From contig CM067081.1 in the NCBI GenBank assembly GCA_034008185.1, positions 5,641,821 to 5,705,820 on the forward strand: DNA of 64,000 nucleotides, in the 5' to 3' direction. This document shows positions 25,001 through 38,600 of the stretch, piece by piece. Every line of letters begins with the position of its first letter. Position 1 is the stretch's first letter. The notes under the pieces are model-generated. The model had not been told where the DNA came from. It did no database searches and worked only from the letters and a program-made list of their open reading frames with translations. The translations under genes were made by a program, and so were the position numbers. This stretch comes from Gorsachius magnificus. Taxonomy: Eukaryota; Chordata; Aves; Pelecaniformes; Ardeidae.

Positions 25001-27425
25001 ACTCCCATAATTTCAGAGATCCTGTTAAAGAGACAACACCACCAAATGTTTAATCTATAACCGCTCAGTGAAATAATTAGTACCTTTAAGGTTATGATCA
25101 AAACTACATTAGTATTTACAATTTTTGTTAAACTGTGCTAAGATTGGATAAATCACTAGTGTTAAATGTCCAGGTAAATACTTTCCCAATGAAAGCCCTC
25201 TGGTAATGTTTAGAGTGATGCTCAGGCAAAGCCAGATATTTACTTTGCATCAGGTGGTGCACATCTGAAAAGTACACTGGGCTACCAAACAGTGGATTTA
25301 GAACGTCCCAGAGGAGAACTGAGCCTGCAGCATTATGATTTATGATCAGACACAGTCTTTCCTTCTTCCTTTTCATCTCAGAATTTGACATAGGCCTGTT
25401 TAAGTGAAACAAAATAAATAAATAATAGAAAACAATCTGGACACCCTCTGCCCTCCACTCCCAACCAATATTTGCTCACATTATCTGACAGAAAGGCCAA
25501 ATACAAAGAAAATGAATTCCTGGTATCTGATCAGTAAGTGGGATTTATTTACACAAATTTGTTTAATTCTGATCTCCTGCTTGTCTGCTAGTTCATCTGC
25601 TCTGTTTCACTCCCTTCATGCAGCAGAGGGTTTTTCAATTATAAATCCAGGCAGCACAGTATATTTGAGCATTCTGTCAGCTTGATTTGTTTTTACACCC
25701 ATAATGAATTTTAAACTCTCTCCTCAAAAGTCATCACGTACGATTTGGAAATAGAACTTCTCTGTTGTTTGGTGGGATTACAAATAACTGGATAAATGGG
25801 AAAAGTCTGAAGATAACTAAATCAACTTTACAAGAACCAGTGATGAATCCCAATAGACTGAGAAGAGTACGGAGCTCCTTCTCAGGGTTTTTAATTTAAT
25901 CTCTATCCTCCTTAGTCTTCTCCTTCTCTTTCTTATTTAATCCATTTTATTTATTAATCAGTCTTTGATCATTGTTTATATGCTACACTGGATACAGCAC
26001 TTACTGCTTGTAGCACTCTGAGAAAAGATAAGCAACAATTGGCTTAAATAGTTACAAATTCTGGGCTTGATGATTTCAGTCATTGGAAACCAGGCTACAG
26101 GGTTCCCCCTTGGCAGCAAAATCACCCGTGGGAAAGAGAAGGGGAAAGTGCCTACAACTCTGACTGGGCAAAGGGCCCTCACGTAGGGTCAAGCTATCCC
26201 AAGCTGAGAAGATGACAGCATCAAGGCTGAGCAGTCTTTTCTGGGGGAGACCAGGATAGGGCTCTTCTAAGAAAACTGGGGTTTTTTTCCCTGGTCATTT
26301 CTCTCACCTCAAGATTCAGGAGGAATGGAAATTGCATGTATGTAACTGCATGTGTGTGCACATATATATTTTTATGGAATTATTCCCTGCATCTGTAAGG
26401 ATTACTCAAGATTTAGAGTTGCATTTACAGTATCTGTGGATAAGCTGTCAAAGAATAGGAGCATAAAGCTTCATCAAAGGCAAATAATTAAAAAGCAGCA
26501 TCTAAGCAATGTTTTCACTGCCTCTGAAGACTTTTAGCTTCCTGTGCAAATTTCTCTGTTATCCTAGAAGAATATAGTCTCCTCAATCATTAAAATTCCC
26601 TTGAGGTATATGCAGCATTTTACTAACAAGCCTTCTATAAGGTGAAGGCTAGAGGTATGAAATGCTAGTGAATATTCAGGGCAATCTGACCGATTAAATC
26701 CCACAGCAGCAATCTGATGATGTCCTTGTGTTCCCTGTGCCTGACAAACAAGGATGTGTTTTTCTTGCTAGACCTGTTAGATTTATTGACAACCTTAAGC
26801 AGTAGAAAACACACTGCTGTTTTGAAAGTTGGGACATACCCAGGACAATCATCAGTCAGTGGCTAACAGTCTGAATGGCAAGACAAGTCTGTAAGAAATC
26901 AGAGATCACTAAATGTTCAGTACTTACTGTCTGGAGAGTGGATAGCTAAGAGCTTTGAGAAATCAGGTAATTAACCCAAAATTCTCTCTTGTCAATAAAA
27001 GGTACTTATGATGACAAGATACATTGCTGCATGCTAATGCTGCTATACCTTTAGTGTTGGTCAAAAATAAGAAGCTTCTCTCTTCACTGTGACAGAGACA
27101 ACTGCAGTCTACTCAAATCTGTGCATGTTTTTGGTGGTTTACTGTGCATACACTAAAAATAATGATATCTTTGCAATCTGTGTTTTTTTCATGTAACTTC
27201 AAGTTTCTGAATGTGCATATGGGTGATTGAAAGCAAACTTTTCTGTTTATTGAGCTCCGAAGGCTTTATTTTATTTTCTTGAGTCAAGCCATTACTTTAG
27301 CCTTTCAGGAGCCTTCAGTATAATTCTTACTGTAACCATGCAAAGAGTTTGCTGGCTTTCTGATAGACCTAGAATAAGCTTTACCTGTGCTATGATCTTT
27401 TTTCCTGCCACTGCCAGCAGTCCTC
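22091..27425. other. Unannotated AT-rich DNA
   Basis: Over 5 kb with no recognised gene or LINE. It contains paired A-rich tracts at 23127-23159, a short (CAT)4 near 22960, and an evenly AT-rich stretch at 25.57-25.78 kb that looks unique. The short open frames (24150-24353, 24542-24760, 25128-25412, all minus) have no known domain. Confidence 0.55.
23127..23159 (+). repeat. Paired A-rich tracts
   Basis: Two runs of about 12 A separated by 'gtaaagaag', a simple A-rich repeat. Confidence 0.8.
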
Positions 27426-27487
27426 ATAGAATCATAGAATGTTTTGTGTTGGAAGGGACCCCTAGAGGTCATCTAGTCCAACCCCCT
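27426..27487 (-). mobile_element. CR1 LINE 3' tail only
   Basis: On + the octamer repeat 'atagaatcatagaat' is followed by 'ttggaagggacccctagagg' and 'tcatctagtccaaccccc', which is the reverse complement of a CR1 3' UTR. Only about 62 bases remain, so the copy was 5'-truncated just beyond its tail. The 3' UTR wording differs from the 13.1, 30.0 and 58.5 kb copies, so it is a different subfamily. Confidence 0.9.
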
Positions 27488-30019
27488 CATATTTCTTGGT
27501 TGTTGCTCCAGTCAAAGCAATGGTCACGGTGAAATGGTAAGGGAAACCAATCTTCTTCGGTCAGTTGGAGGAGTGAGAAATATAGGAATTTGGGGACTGG
27601 AAAGCTCTGTGATGCCCAGACTCCTCCAGGAGGGGCAGGAAAGAGCTTGCTCTTTTCTCCTAGGACAAGACTGGTTGGAACTTTTGTTGTTAAGGTTCTG
27701 GGAGAGAGTGTGCAGCAGAGTGAGTTAACACTTTCCAATCGCTACACCACTGATGTCCTCCAGCTAAGTCGGGAAAGAAAATGATAGAGAGAGATGTCCA
27801 CCTTGGGTATGTGCCACTTTTCACAAAGAGAAAAGGAAAGCACTTTTCACAGTCTGAAAATCCCTGGATTGCTAAAAGAGCATAGGTGGCTTAACTGATA
27901 GCATTAGATGATTAATTTTTAGGTAAAGTTAAATGACTGGAATCCCACTGTTACCAAATGAGCAAACTCAGGTCAGGAGAGCACGGTGTGAGTGAAGACC
28001 TGTTTCAACAGACCCTTGTTTGCATATAGGACTTTCATTTACCTTGAGAACAGATGAAAGGAGTAAGTTTTAATCCTGCCAGAGGAAGAAAGAACCTGTC
28101 AGCAAATGTGCAAATAAAAGCGTAGATGCATCCTGACAGCAAGAGATAAGTGACCTTGTCACTCTTGGATTTTTTCACTAATAAAAATACTTTTCAAATG
28201 TATTCAGCATAGAAGCACTTATTCTGTAGGACTAGATAGCACTCTACCTGCAAAAACAAATGTAGGACATGTATGGTGCTGCTGAAGTACCCTCTGTAGA
28301 TGTGAAAATAAATAGATGAAAGGCAGATAGATCAACACACACACACACCCCGAAAATGAATCAGCACAAGGTAATTGGGAGGCTTATGAAAAAAAATACA
28401 TCTGAACCAACACAATATGGGGCAAGGTGCTTGGATGAGAACAAGACACAGCTCAGAACAGGAACAAGTTTTGCAAAACATCCAAGGAGGCAGTGAGATG
28501 AACAGAAGCAGAAAATTCATTTTATATGGCAGAAGAAGCCTTCCCCTCCCATTCTTCAAGGTTTTGAACTTCAGGTTGGATCCCAAAAAATTGCTCAGAT
28601 GAGTAATTCCTTCATTTGGTCCTTCAGCAAACTAGCTGTATATGTGCTTTTGCAAGCGCTCTAGCTCTGCTCTCAACGCATGCCCAAAGTGCTAATACCA
28701 TTTTCTCTGGATGACTTGCAGGAATAGGGGTCAATGAACCATCTGATAAAACCTGGCATGTAGTATACACTCAGTCCATTTAGTGCCTCATTTTACTGAG
28801 GAGCTAGCTTTTGAATACATTTAGGCACCTGTCTGGGTAAGTTTCCAGCTTTAATATTCATATATTAAAAGGGAAATTACATTTGTATTGAAATGTTAGC
28901 TATTCTGATGACAAAATCTTACCTAGTGTTGGTGAATACAACTACTGCTTCCTCATTTCATGGCATTATTTTCTTCCAAAACCCTTACGGCATTATACAC
29001 CACTATTAAAATATGTGAACTCATGTTACTCATGTCTCATTGCTCAGGTCTGAGGTGGGATTTGTTTGGTTTCTTATTAGATTTGTCTTATATTTGGCGC
29101 TTTAACTGAAGTGTCACTGTGATGTTGGGCTGTAGTTCGTGGCAAAACTCATTTGTAAACAGGAGAGGTCTCCGTAGATGTTTGCTCTGGAGCTAATCAT
29201 ACTCAACACCTTTTATGAATAGAAGAGAGAAAAAGGCACTTGAAGGGCATGGTTCATCACATGCAGAACAGGTGAGCTGACCTGAACCATAAGAGACCCT
29301 ATTTCTGTTCATGACCCTGAAAAGAGCCTAGCTCAGCTGCAAACATGCACATTGTTGACATTTATGAGTAACTCTGAGTAATGCCACAGCCACCCTTCAG
29401 CAGCCACACTGTGGCCTGCAGAAATGACTTTTAAATGTTTTCTAATTCTCCCAAATGATTAAATTAAGACCTGATTTATAGGGTCAAATCAAAGGCCCAG
29501 TTGGCTCCAGATTCTTCTTTGTGACCAGGATCCTTTTATTGCTTCCTTTTTGTTAGTTTTGTTAGTTTTGAAGTTAAAGAGTTCCTAAAGGTATAAAGCT
29601 GTTGGACCTTCCACAGCTGAAATGTCTTCAATGAACGTAGTCAAGAAGATAGATGTTTTAATCTTAAATGGAGAGTATGGATTCATTTTTCTTGTCTCTA
29701 TTACTGAAAGTGCTATGAGTGGATTTTCCAGAATGGTGCTATAAAAACAAAGGTTGATTGATTAATTCTAAACCTACAGCTAGGAAATGTTTTCCAGGAA
29801 TACTTAGAGGAAATGCACAATGGTCTACGAATAGAAACAACTTACTGTGTGCACACTGATCACCAAATTTACAGGGTTCGGATACATTTGGCTATGGCAG
29901 TGACAGATATGCTGAAATAGTGACATTTTGCTGTACTTATTCCTTCCTGTTATGCTGAATCAGAAGATGAGGATATCAAAACTTCAGACTTAGTGAGATT
30001 TCCCAATGATACCTTTCAA
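27488..30019. other. Unannotated AT-rich DNA
   Basis: No gene recognised. A short (CA)7 lies at about 28334-28347. The open frames at 27487-27738 (-), 27534-27728 (+) and 27590-27784 (+) overlap each other in a locally GC-richer stretch beside the CR1 tail and show no domain. Confidence 0.55.
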
Positions 30020-30124
30020 ATCATAGAATCATAGTATCATTTAGGTTGGAAAATACCTTTAAGATCATCAAGTCCAACTGTTAACCTAACCCTGCCATCC
30101 CACCACTAAACCATGTCCCTAAGC
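30020..30124 (-). mobile_element. CR1 LINE 3' tail only
   Basis: Read on +: 'atcatagaatcatagtatca' followed by 'ttaggttggaaaataccttt', 'aagatcatcaagtccaac' and 'accatgtccctaagc'. It is almost word for word the 3' UTR at 58456-58575 and close to 13102-13205, so the three belong to one subfamily. Only 105 bases survive and no ORF2 sequence is included. Confidence 0.92.
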
Positions 30125-32199
30125 AAAATGTCTATAGGAACCATGTGAGTGTACATGTAAAAGTGCATGCAAAAGTTGACTTCAGACTGCAGCAAGCTTG
30201 CTAAAAGTTAAAATGAAAATATTTATCACTCCACTATTCATCTTACACTGCAATAACAGTAACCACAAGGATGGCTTTTTTGACAAAGCTTAATGAAAGC
30301 AATAAAAGTTTGTCCTTTGATTTCAGAGGTCTTTGAATCAGGCTGTACCTCTTTCTAAAACAACCTGTGTATAAGCAAAACAAGAGAGGAGTATTAATGG
30401 CTTTGTATGATATACTTCAGAGGCAGGTTAGACATGAAATGATAACACAACAAGGAACTTCAGGGAAATTACTTGGGGAAAAAAAAATTATAAAGATGAA
30501 ACAAAAACCTCCTTGAATTGTTCTTTTCCTGGTGTGCTCATGCTACTTACTACATTGTTCCTGCGTCTGCATTTTTTACTCTTTACCAATCTATTTACTT
30601 CAATTGGTAGCTTTAGATGTGCCTATCATGTTTCTCATGAACCACTTTTACCGACTTTTTTTGTAATCAGAGTTAGACCACTAGTTATTTTCCTGAATCA
30701 TAGCCACTTGCTTCTAATGCAAAAGGTTGTCCCTTTTGACCTTGCTGAGGTACAGAAGAGGACAATTCCTGGCTCACTGACTTCACCTTCCCACTATCAA
30801 AAGCATAATCAGTTTTGATGTCTTTTAGAAATATATTGAACTTGATTTAATTTCACTCAGTGATGACACTACAGCTCTGGAACCTCACCCTTCTAAAAGC
30901 CATCATCTTTTAATTACCAGCTTAAATTTATTAATGATCAATTTATACCAAGATATTTTTTTATGTCAGATAAACAGCCCTCGTCCTTCCTAACATAAAC
31001 ACAGTTTTGCTGTATTTAAAAGGCTGCACCACCAGTTTAGTTATCTGAATTCAAACTTATGTGTGTACTGAAACGAATATAATTATTCCAAGTGTTTGTA
31101 ATGCATGAGGGAATTTTCATTGGCATTTCCAGTGAACAGAGAAATAAAAATATTTTTAGTCAGATCCCATGTGCTTACAATAGAAGAAAAAGCTATCTAT
31201 TAAATCAAAACTCCAGGAGAAAGAAAAAAAATTAACACATGAAACCATTTATTCTTTAGCGTACTTCTTTCTACAGGAAAACTCTTTCTCAGGTTTATTG
31301 ATAGGGATGAATAAAGGTTTAAGAACAAACATTCGCTTCTGGTATGGCATTATTTCATGGTTAGTTAACAATATGATGGGCATCAAGAAAACAGTAGCAT
31401 ATATAGCCATCTAAAAAAATGTAATGAGTCTGTTCCTCTCATAGAAATACATAATACAGTTCTCTTCCCCATCTTCATAAAATTATAGTTTTCTCATTTG
31501 TGCCATAGTTTCTTTGTTTGCTTTCTTGGTAGCACTGTAGATGTATGGATGTGAAATATACGTATCAGATTTTTTTAATTTCACTTTTTGTGATAAAATC
31601 TGCTAACTTCAAATTGACGTTTGTCATAATGAGGAACAGGAAATCACCAGTCCCTGTTGCTGGTATTACTGTGTCTGCAATTCTTTGAATTACTGTCCGT
31701 TCCTGAGGCAAAGTGTCTTGCTCTGATAATTTAAAATTACATCATTGATTAGTTGTGAATGAATAGGCTCATGAAATGAAAGGATATACAGCATGTCATG
31801 ATTAGACTTCCAGATGATCCTGGCAGTGTGCAGGTTTAAAGCCTCTTGCAACTTTCCCTTCCCCTGCCCTCCCCACCTTTAAGAGACGTAGTGTAGTTCT
31901 GCTGGACAGACACTTAACAAAGATGGCTTAGGCTACATTTATAAAAAGAAATTCCATTACAATAAAGCACAAATCAGGGCTTTAAAATATCTACTGAAAG
32001 TCTTATTTTGTTAAAAATAAAGGTAACAGGTGAGGCTCATTCTGAAAATACGTTTTAACATGTTAACCAGAATTACTTCACTTCTTCCTACTTCTGTGCA
32101 TGTATTTAATTTCATGCACCTATAATCTATGTTTTAGGCTATAAATACTTCCTAGAAAAGGCTTTTGTTTGTCTTATGTACAGCACTTAGCCTGCTGGT
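30125..32199. other. Unannotated AT-rich DNA
   Basis: No gene or repeat recognised. The open frame 30513-30818 (+) is 101 codons with no domain I know. Confidence 0.55.
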
Positions 32200-32689
32200 T
32201 CAAGAAAGATGAGGAACTCCTAGAGAGAGTCCAGAGGAGAGCAACAAGGATGATGAGGGGACTGGAGCATCTCTCCTATGAGGAAAGGCTGAGGGAGCTG
32301 GGTTTGTTCAGCCTGAAGAAGAGAAGACTGAGAGGGGATCTCATCAACACGTACAAATATCTCAAGGGTGGATGTCACGAGGACCAAGCCAGACTCTTCT
32401 CAGTGGTGCCCAGTGACAGGACAAGGGGCAATGGGCACAAACTGAAGCATAAGAGGTTTCAGTTGAATATGAGGAAGAAATTCTTTACTTTAAGGGTGAC
32501 AGAGCCCTGGAACAGGCTGCCAAGGGGGTTTGTGGAGTCTCCTTCTCTGGAGATATTCAAAGCCCTCCTGGATGATGTCCTGTGCCCCCTGCTCTGGGTG
32601 AACCTGCTTTAGCAGGAGGGTCGGACTGGGTGATCTCCCGAGGTCCCTTCCAACCCTTGCCATTCTATGATTCTGTGACTCTGTGATTT
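32200..32689 (+). mobile_element. CR1 LINE, 5'-truncated 3' end with tail
   Basis: It begins at the 'aagaaagatgaggaactcct' segment of late ORF2, runs through the ORF2 stop at 32610-32612 and a short 3' UTR ('ggtcggactgggtgatctcc', 'aggtcccttccaacccttgc'), and ends in the octamer tail 'attctatgattctgtgactc' with ctgtgatt to about 32689. This is a classical CR1 insertion: 5'-truncated, 3'-complete. It is the same subfamily as the 52.8 kb copy, but in the opposite orientation. The ORF2 remnant is listed separately. Confidence 0.95.
32206..32612 (+). pseudogene. CR1 ORF2 C-terminal remnant
   Basis: About 135 codons are uninterrupted to a natural stop. Recognisable blocks in order are [39 protein letters not shown], then [26 protein letters not shown] and S-L-E-I-F-K. 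This is the C-terminal region after the reverse transcriptase, present in every CR1 ORF2. The catalytic and endonuclease domains are missing, so no function is expected. The upstream open frame from 32169 extends into host sequence and is not part of the element. The intact frame points to a relatively recent insertion. Confidence 0.9.
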
Positions 32690-35600
32690 GAGGAATAATA
32701 ACAGGAAGCAAAAGGATGACTCTTTCTGAAAATAGGACATTGGACTTCACTTTTCCTTGTGCCTGTAGATCTGAAAACAAAGAATGTTTCAGAACAAGTT
32801 TATGCATGTCCTTTTGAAAAAAGGGTAATGTTTCATATCATTGGCAACGTCATAAATACTCATATTCTGTTATTACATCATCAATATAAAATCTTATGAT
32901 ATAGACCATATGCACGGAGAATACAAAAAGCCTGTGATTCTTCACTACCTTTGTAGATATATATTTCTTGTGCAGGCATATCAGACTGCTTGGATGCTGG
33001 GTCAGGTGCCAATGGCTATGAGAAAGAAGAACACAGAGGCTGATGTGGAGGGGAAAACTGGCTTTTGGCACCCACCGTGTTTGGAATTCAGCAGGCACTG
33101 GGAAAACCAACCCTGCAAGGTATGACTTAGTTTGAGTTAGTCAAGTTGTTCCCTCTACAGAAAATGAAGCAAGGAAATGCAATTTCTCCCATTTTAGGTA
33201 TCTGAAGCTAGGAAAGATGACACCAACCCTTAGTTTTTAATTCAGAAAGAAGAGAAAGTCTGGAATTCTGCATGAGAAAGCTTCTTAACCCGAGATCTAA
33301 AATGATATCTTATTATTTTATGACCAAACTTTAATTATAGAAATCAATAGATAGATAGATAGATATAGTTAATTATTTCCATTCAGAAATTGTTTACAAA
33401 TTATAAACATACTAACACAGAATATAACTATTGTCTTCAAGGAATTCTCAGTTTAAATTAGGTAGTGAAACGATGCTCTGTCAGTATTTTATGTAAGATT
33501 TTTATGTGAAGTAAGCGTAAGAGCAGAAAAAATTCACTTAACCAGGTCATGTGCTTTATTGTTATGCAAGGTAAAACTCAGAAGCTGCAAGGTTAATCAC
33601 TATAATTTGGAAAAAGACAGTATAAGTAAAATGCAGAAGCTGTAATATCTATGTAATTAACTTGTGGTTTTGCTTTGCAGTAGATTGTGAATGGATTTAT
33701 ACAGTTACTTATGAATGGGTTAATTATACAAATTTTGACACAATATTAAATTTATTTTTGTGACAAGTTTCCTTTAAATTATCAAATAGCAAGTGTATAT
33801 TTTTTTTCAATTTCCTCCTCAGAAGAACGTTTAACTGCATTTGCATGTTATATGTAGACAGCATGCAAAAGTAGTAGCAAGTTAAACATGAATCCTAGAA
33901 TGGTTTGCTTTATACATTATGCATTTTTTTCTCATAACACATAGCTCATAAAAAATACATATCACTTGGGCTGATAAAGCTGTAAGCAAAAGAAGGAAGA
34001 CTGAAACCTAAAGGCAAAAATATTCTAATGAAACATAATTAAATACACAATAGAAATAATAATCAAGTAATTTTAGAGAAATAAGGGAAGTCACACAGCC
34101 ATCCACTGTCTCATGTGATCTCCTGATACCCAGTTACAGAGAATGATGGACAGCTGCATCACTGCAGTATCTTGTACTATGGAGGAAACAAACTATTCTA
34201 AGCCATTTTTCTTGATAGATGTAATAGTCATCTCAGGGAAAAGGGAAAGGAGAGGAGAACTCTTCAGAGCGTGCTATCCCTTAAGCAAATAACAAAACCT
34301 AGAAGGTGGCTTCAGAAGCTTGATGAAATGTTGGAGCAGCTAAGGAGAAGTTTTAGTGTTAGTTAATATGTTATTCATGCAACTAGTTCTTTCAATGTTT
34401 TGGGCTAAATATTCTTATCACCTCTGTGGAGCAATGCATCTGATTCTGATCACTGCAAGGAATTCTTTTGCCATGGCTGTGGCGAGTCCTAAAACTGGAC
34501 TCCTTCCAAAATAGCTGACAATGCAATTCTCCAGGGTGATCAGAAGGTAATGGTGTTGTGCCTCTAACTTTAGGGCACAGGCTGATTAGAGAAATTGTAA
34601 CACAGACATCTGAGGGCATATGCTGGTTAGCCCTGAAGGTCTCTGGCATGTGTTGATGCAGCAAAGAAGAAGCATGAACACCAAGGCCATGAATATCTGT
34701 ACTGGTAACCTGAATCCTCAGGTTAAGTCCAGGTAGCATGAAACAACCTGCTGCCTTGCCATTAAAGCCAGTTAGCCTCCTGCATCTAAACTGCATGCAG
34801 GGAATCATCCTTAACTATGCTAATGCTCCAACACTTCCTGAAAGTTGTCTGGCAGAGTGTGATCTGGCCAGCCCAAAACCAACCAGGGTGTCCGACCTCT
34901 TCCCTGGCAAGCATTGCTACTATGTTTAGCATATATTAATTTCATTGTATTTATACTGCAATGGTTTTTTATTATAAAGAAATTCCATGTTCTGGAACAC
35001 AAGGCACAACAGTGTAAGAGTGATGTGTAATCTTAGTTAACTCTTTAACACTTTCATTGATAGATACTGAAGATGCCACAAGCAAGAGTCAACAGTTCAA
35101 GCAGGTATTTGCATAGGAAATTCACAAATCAAATAATGTAAGGGTAACATCCAAAAAACTTTTTTACTAGAATAATAATTAAAAAAAACCCCTCTCAAAT
35201 TAAACACCAGTTTACTCAAATGGATTAAGCCACCTGTATAAATCATTTACACTGGCATTTAATAGAATCTTAGATTAGCAAATTTTCAGAATTTTGCTTG
35301 AACACTAAGTGCATCTGTAGCAGCAATGAGAATTTGGTGGGCACCAATGAACAGCACATCAGGCACTGATGCACAGGGGAACTCATGACATAGTTTCAGC
35401 CAGCAGTTTTGGCAAGGTATTGACATCATGAGGTTTTAGTAGTAATACTCCACAAAAATTAAAAAGAAAAAAAAAAAGTTAGGGAGAAATCTCAGTGGAG
35501 ATTTCTATGCATTTTTAATTATTGTACCCAGGGTTTCCATCTAAAATTGTCATAGGAATTCTGCATAAAACCAGTTCTTTTGAATGTTTGAGCCCACTGT

Positions 35601-38600
35601 TAAGCTGAGCTTGTACTTTTACTTATCTTGAAAATACCTGTGGAATACCTTGCTTTGGAGTAAGCAAGGCCCCCCTGAAACACTCCATCTTGTCAGAGTG
35701 AAGTTACAGGTCCTCTTTGCCATCATGTAAGTATTTTAAAGAATAAAGAAATCTGAAAATCAGAAACTTGTGAAGAAGCTGCCCTTTGAAGAAAGGAAAA
35801 AGCAGACAGATAAGACATTATTGCCGAACAAACTATATTTATGAACAGCACTGTAACTGATGTCTTCCTTTACTGCAGTCATCACCTTCTCCTGTCACAT
35901 CACAGACACAAGAAAATAAACAGGTCTTAGAAACCTGATTTTCTATCAGGTAGTAATAGCATTAGCCACCTTTAAGCATTTTCTCTTTCGCAGCATTAGA
36001 CTCAGTGCATTCTTATAACTTTTTACCAGAGTTGAAATTCTGTCAATCAGGGCTTCATTTGCCAAGAAGTAGCAAGATCTGTTAAATACCTGTTAGACTA
36101 GTATGCTGCTGGAATTCAGAAGCAAGAACTGATATTATTTTCTCCACAGCTCAATTATGACCTAGTAATTAGACATTCAGTTATCCTGGTTAACCCTATC
36201 ATGGCGCTAATTTACCAACCACACCACGAAAATACCAGACAATCATACAATGAAACCACATCATGAAAATACCCAAATTCTTGTCAGGAAAATAGGATGT
36301 ATAAGCTTTAGAAAAAGCTGATCTTACATCTTAACCTCAGGATCTGTACCCAGAATACCTTATTTCATGAACTTTAGGGACTTGAGAAAGTATAAATATG
36401 GTAAAAAAGCTGTTCTCTCTCCCCCCCCTTTTTTTTTGGTGGGCACACACATAATTAAGTTGGTTTAAAATATTGATCTGATACTGCCACTCTCTACATC
36501 TACTCAGGTATAGAAAATTATGCCTAAAGCTATCATTAGAATTAGAGTATGAACAAGATTATGAAAAGAAAACACAACAAATATTCCCTTAGAAAGTATG
36601 CTAAGAAGGCTTTTGAATTACACATACAACAATGGAGGGAATGAGAATATAACACATCTTGGTATAATATAATCATATGTCTCTTAGCTATACAAAATTT
36701 CATATAGGAAGGAAGACAATGGCATTGCACATATACTGTGATTTGATGTATTAGCTGAGCTGTATCTAGTACAAAATACCAATTATCATAATTAAGGTGG
36801 GTTTTATACATATTATTTATAATGTTACTGCCGTACAATGAAGGTAGGAAGCTAGAAGGACTAACTGGGTCACAAAGTCCAATTCTAGATACTGTCAGGA
36901 AATTATGATGTCGATGTTTAAAAGTTGAAGAAATAATGATAGACCTGCTACAGTGATGGTGATAAACAAACCAGTCAGCTGGATTGGTGATCTGCTAGTT
37001 GCTATGACATGCTCTCTGATTTTATCACGCCACCAATAAGCAATGTTGTTTTTCTGGGGCAATGCCTTGTTTTAGTTGTGTTTCAAAAGCCCTGTAGCTA
37101 GTTCATTGCCCTCCCATAGATGAAATCATCTTTCCTGATAATAACCACCAAATTAAATAACAAAAAAAAGAAAGAAAGAAACCTCCAAAAAACAAACCAA
37201 AAAATCTATCGTAAATCCCCAAGCCCTTTATTTATCCTATTTCTATATGGAAGTTGGCCGCTATCCCCCAAGATGCAGTTCACTAGTCCCTCCTTATTCA
37301 GCAAGAAACATAATTTTGACTCCCTTACAATGTGCTTGAGGGGTTGCTGAACAAGGGATTGGCTTGATTGTCTGCCTCAATGTTTTTATGAAATGACTGT
37401 CCTTCATAGAGTTGAATATTTTAGCACAGTGGAGGCCTGAACTCTCAATCTGGTCACCTGAGGAAGAGACCAAGGAAGGCAGCTACTTTGTACAAGACCA
37501 TAAACTGATTGGGTCAAGTCTGTCTCCCAGGCATGCAAAAGCCAGTTCTCCAAAACTGGTCATCTTCTAGGGCATCCTGATGCCTCTTTAATGGGCAAGA
37601 GAATCACTTGTGACCAACACAGGAAAAGGAAATTTGAACTTTCAGCTCTATTGGTAAAACCACGGTTGAAGAGAGTTGAATGCAGAACAAATGCTGCTCA
37701 GAGAGATTAGTTATATTTTTCTTAATTCTGACTAGAAATAAAGAAAAAATATAAAATTTTTACAGAAAGAATGTTGAGAACACCTCAACTTCAGTCAAAA
37801 TGGCTTCTTTTGCCAAAACAGCTTGTTTCATTTCTGTTTCATTCAGTAGAGTATATATTTTAATTCCCAGAAAATTATATCCTCCCTCTTAATGTCTAAA
37901 ATTATTTTGAAGCCAAAATAAATATGATTTTTCTGAGCTTCTGGGTTTCAAATAAAGTGTACTTTCTCATGGAAAATAGTTCCATCTACATTTTCTTTGC
38001 CAAGTTGTCATGATGTTATCAGTCTGCACAGTCACCACCGTAGCCTGGTGTGGGAAGGACCATGACTCCAGATCCTGTCCATTCCCTTTGGGTCATCATT
38101 AGCCTTTGGAAAAGCTTTAAAAAAGCAGCTGCTTAATTTCACAGGGCACCATGACCACAAATATTGCTGGCCCTACCGTGGGGAGTATGTTCAGGGAAGA
38201 CTCCTTGTATCTGGCAAGTGAAATCTATAACATGACCCTAAATAATATGAACGTGAGAACAACTTTTTTTGTGATGAACAGATAATGATTACAGAAGGAT
38301 AGCTTATTGTAGAGTAAACAAAGCTGTGTTGGATAGATATATATACAGTAAGGCAAGCTCTTTTCTTGCTTTATAGCTGAGATAAAACATAGCCAAAGTC
38401 AGAAGGCACTGTGAAGATGCGGCTTTTGTTGTTACTGGGCTCCAAATATCAAACAGGCTGTGGCTTAGGGTGATTCAAACCACAGAACTACAGGAGTTTG
38501 CCTTCGGAGAAAGGTATCCTTAAATAATCTGTGCATCCAATAGGTTCCTTTTCTCCTTCATATTGTCCCGTTCTGTCAGTGGCTACGGTCTTAAGAACTA

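Noticed and set aside
28334..28347. (CA)7 as a microsatellite feature
   Set aside because: Too short to stand out from background.
34392..34808. Minus-strand open frame of 138 codons
   Set aside because: It is the longest frame outside a LINE, but it has no recognisable domain, no splice or promoter context, and sits in a slightly GC-richer patch where chance frames lengthen.
38151..38285. Plus-strand frame of 44 codons with a good start context, preceded by an acceptor-like 'tttcacag'
   Set aside because: Short, no similarity I recognise, and the downstream donor is weak. It cannot be told from chance.
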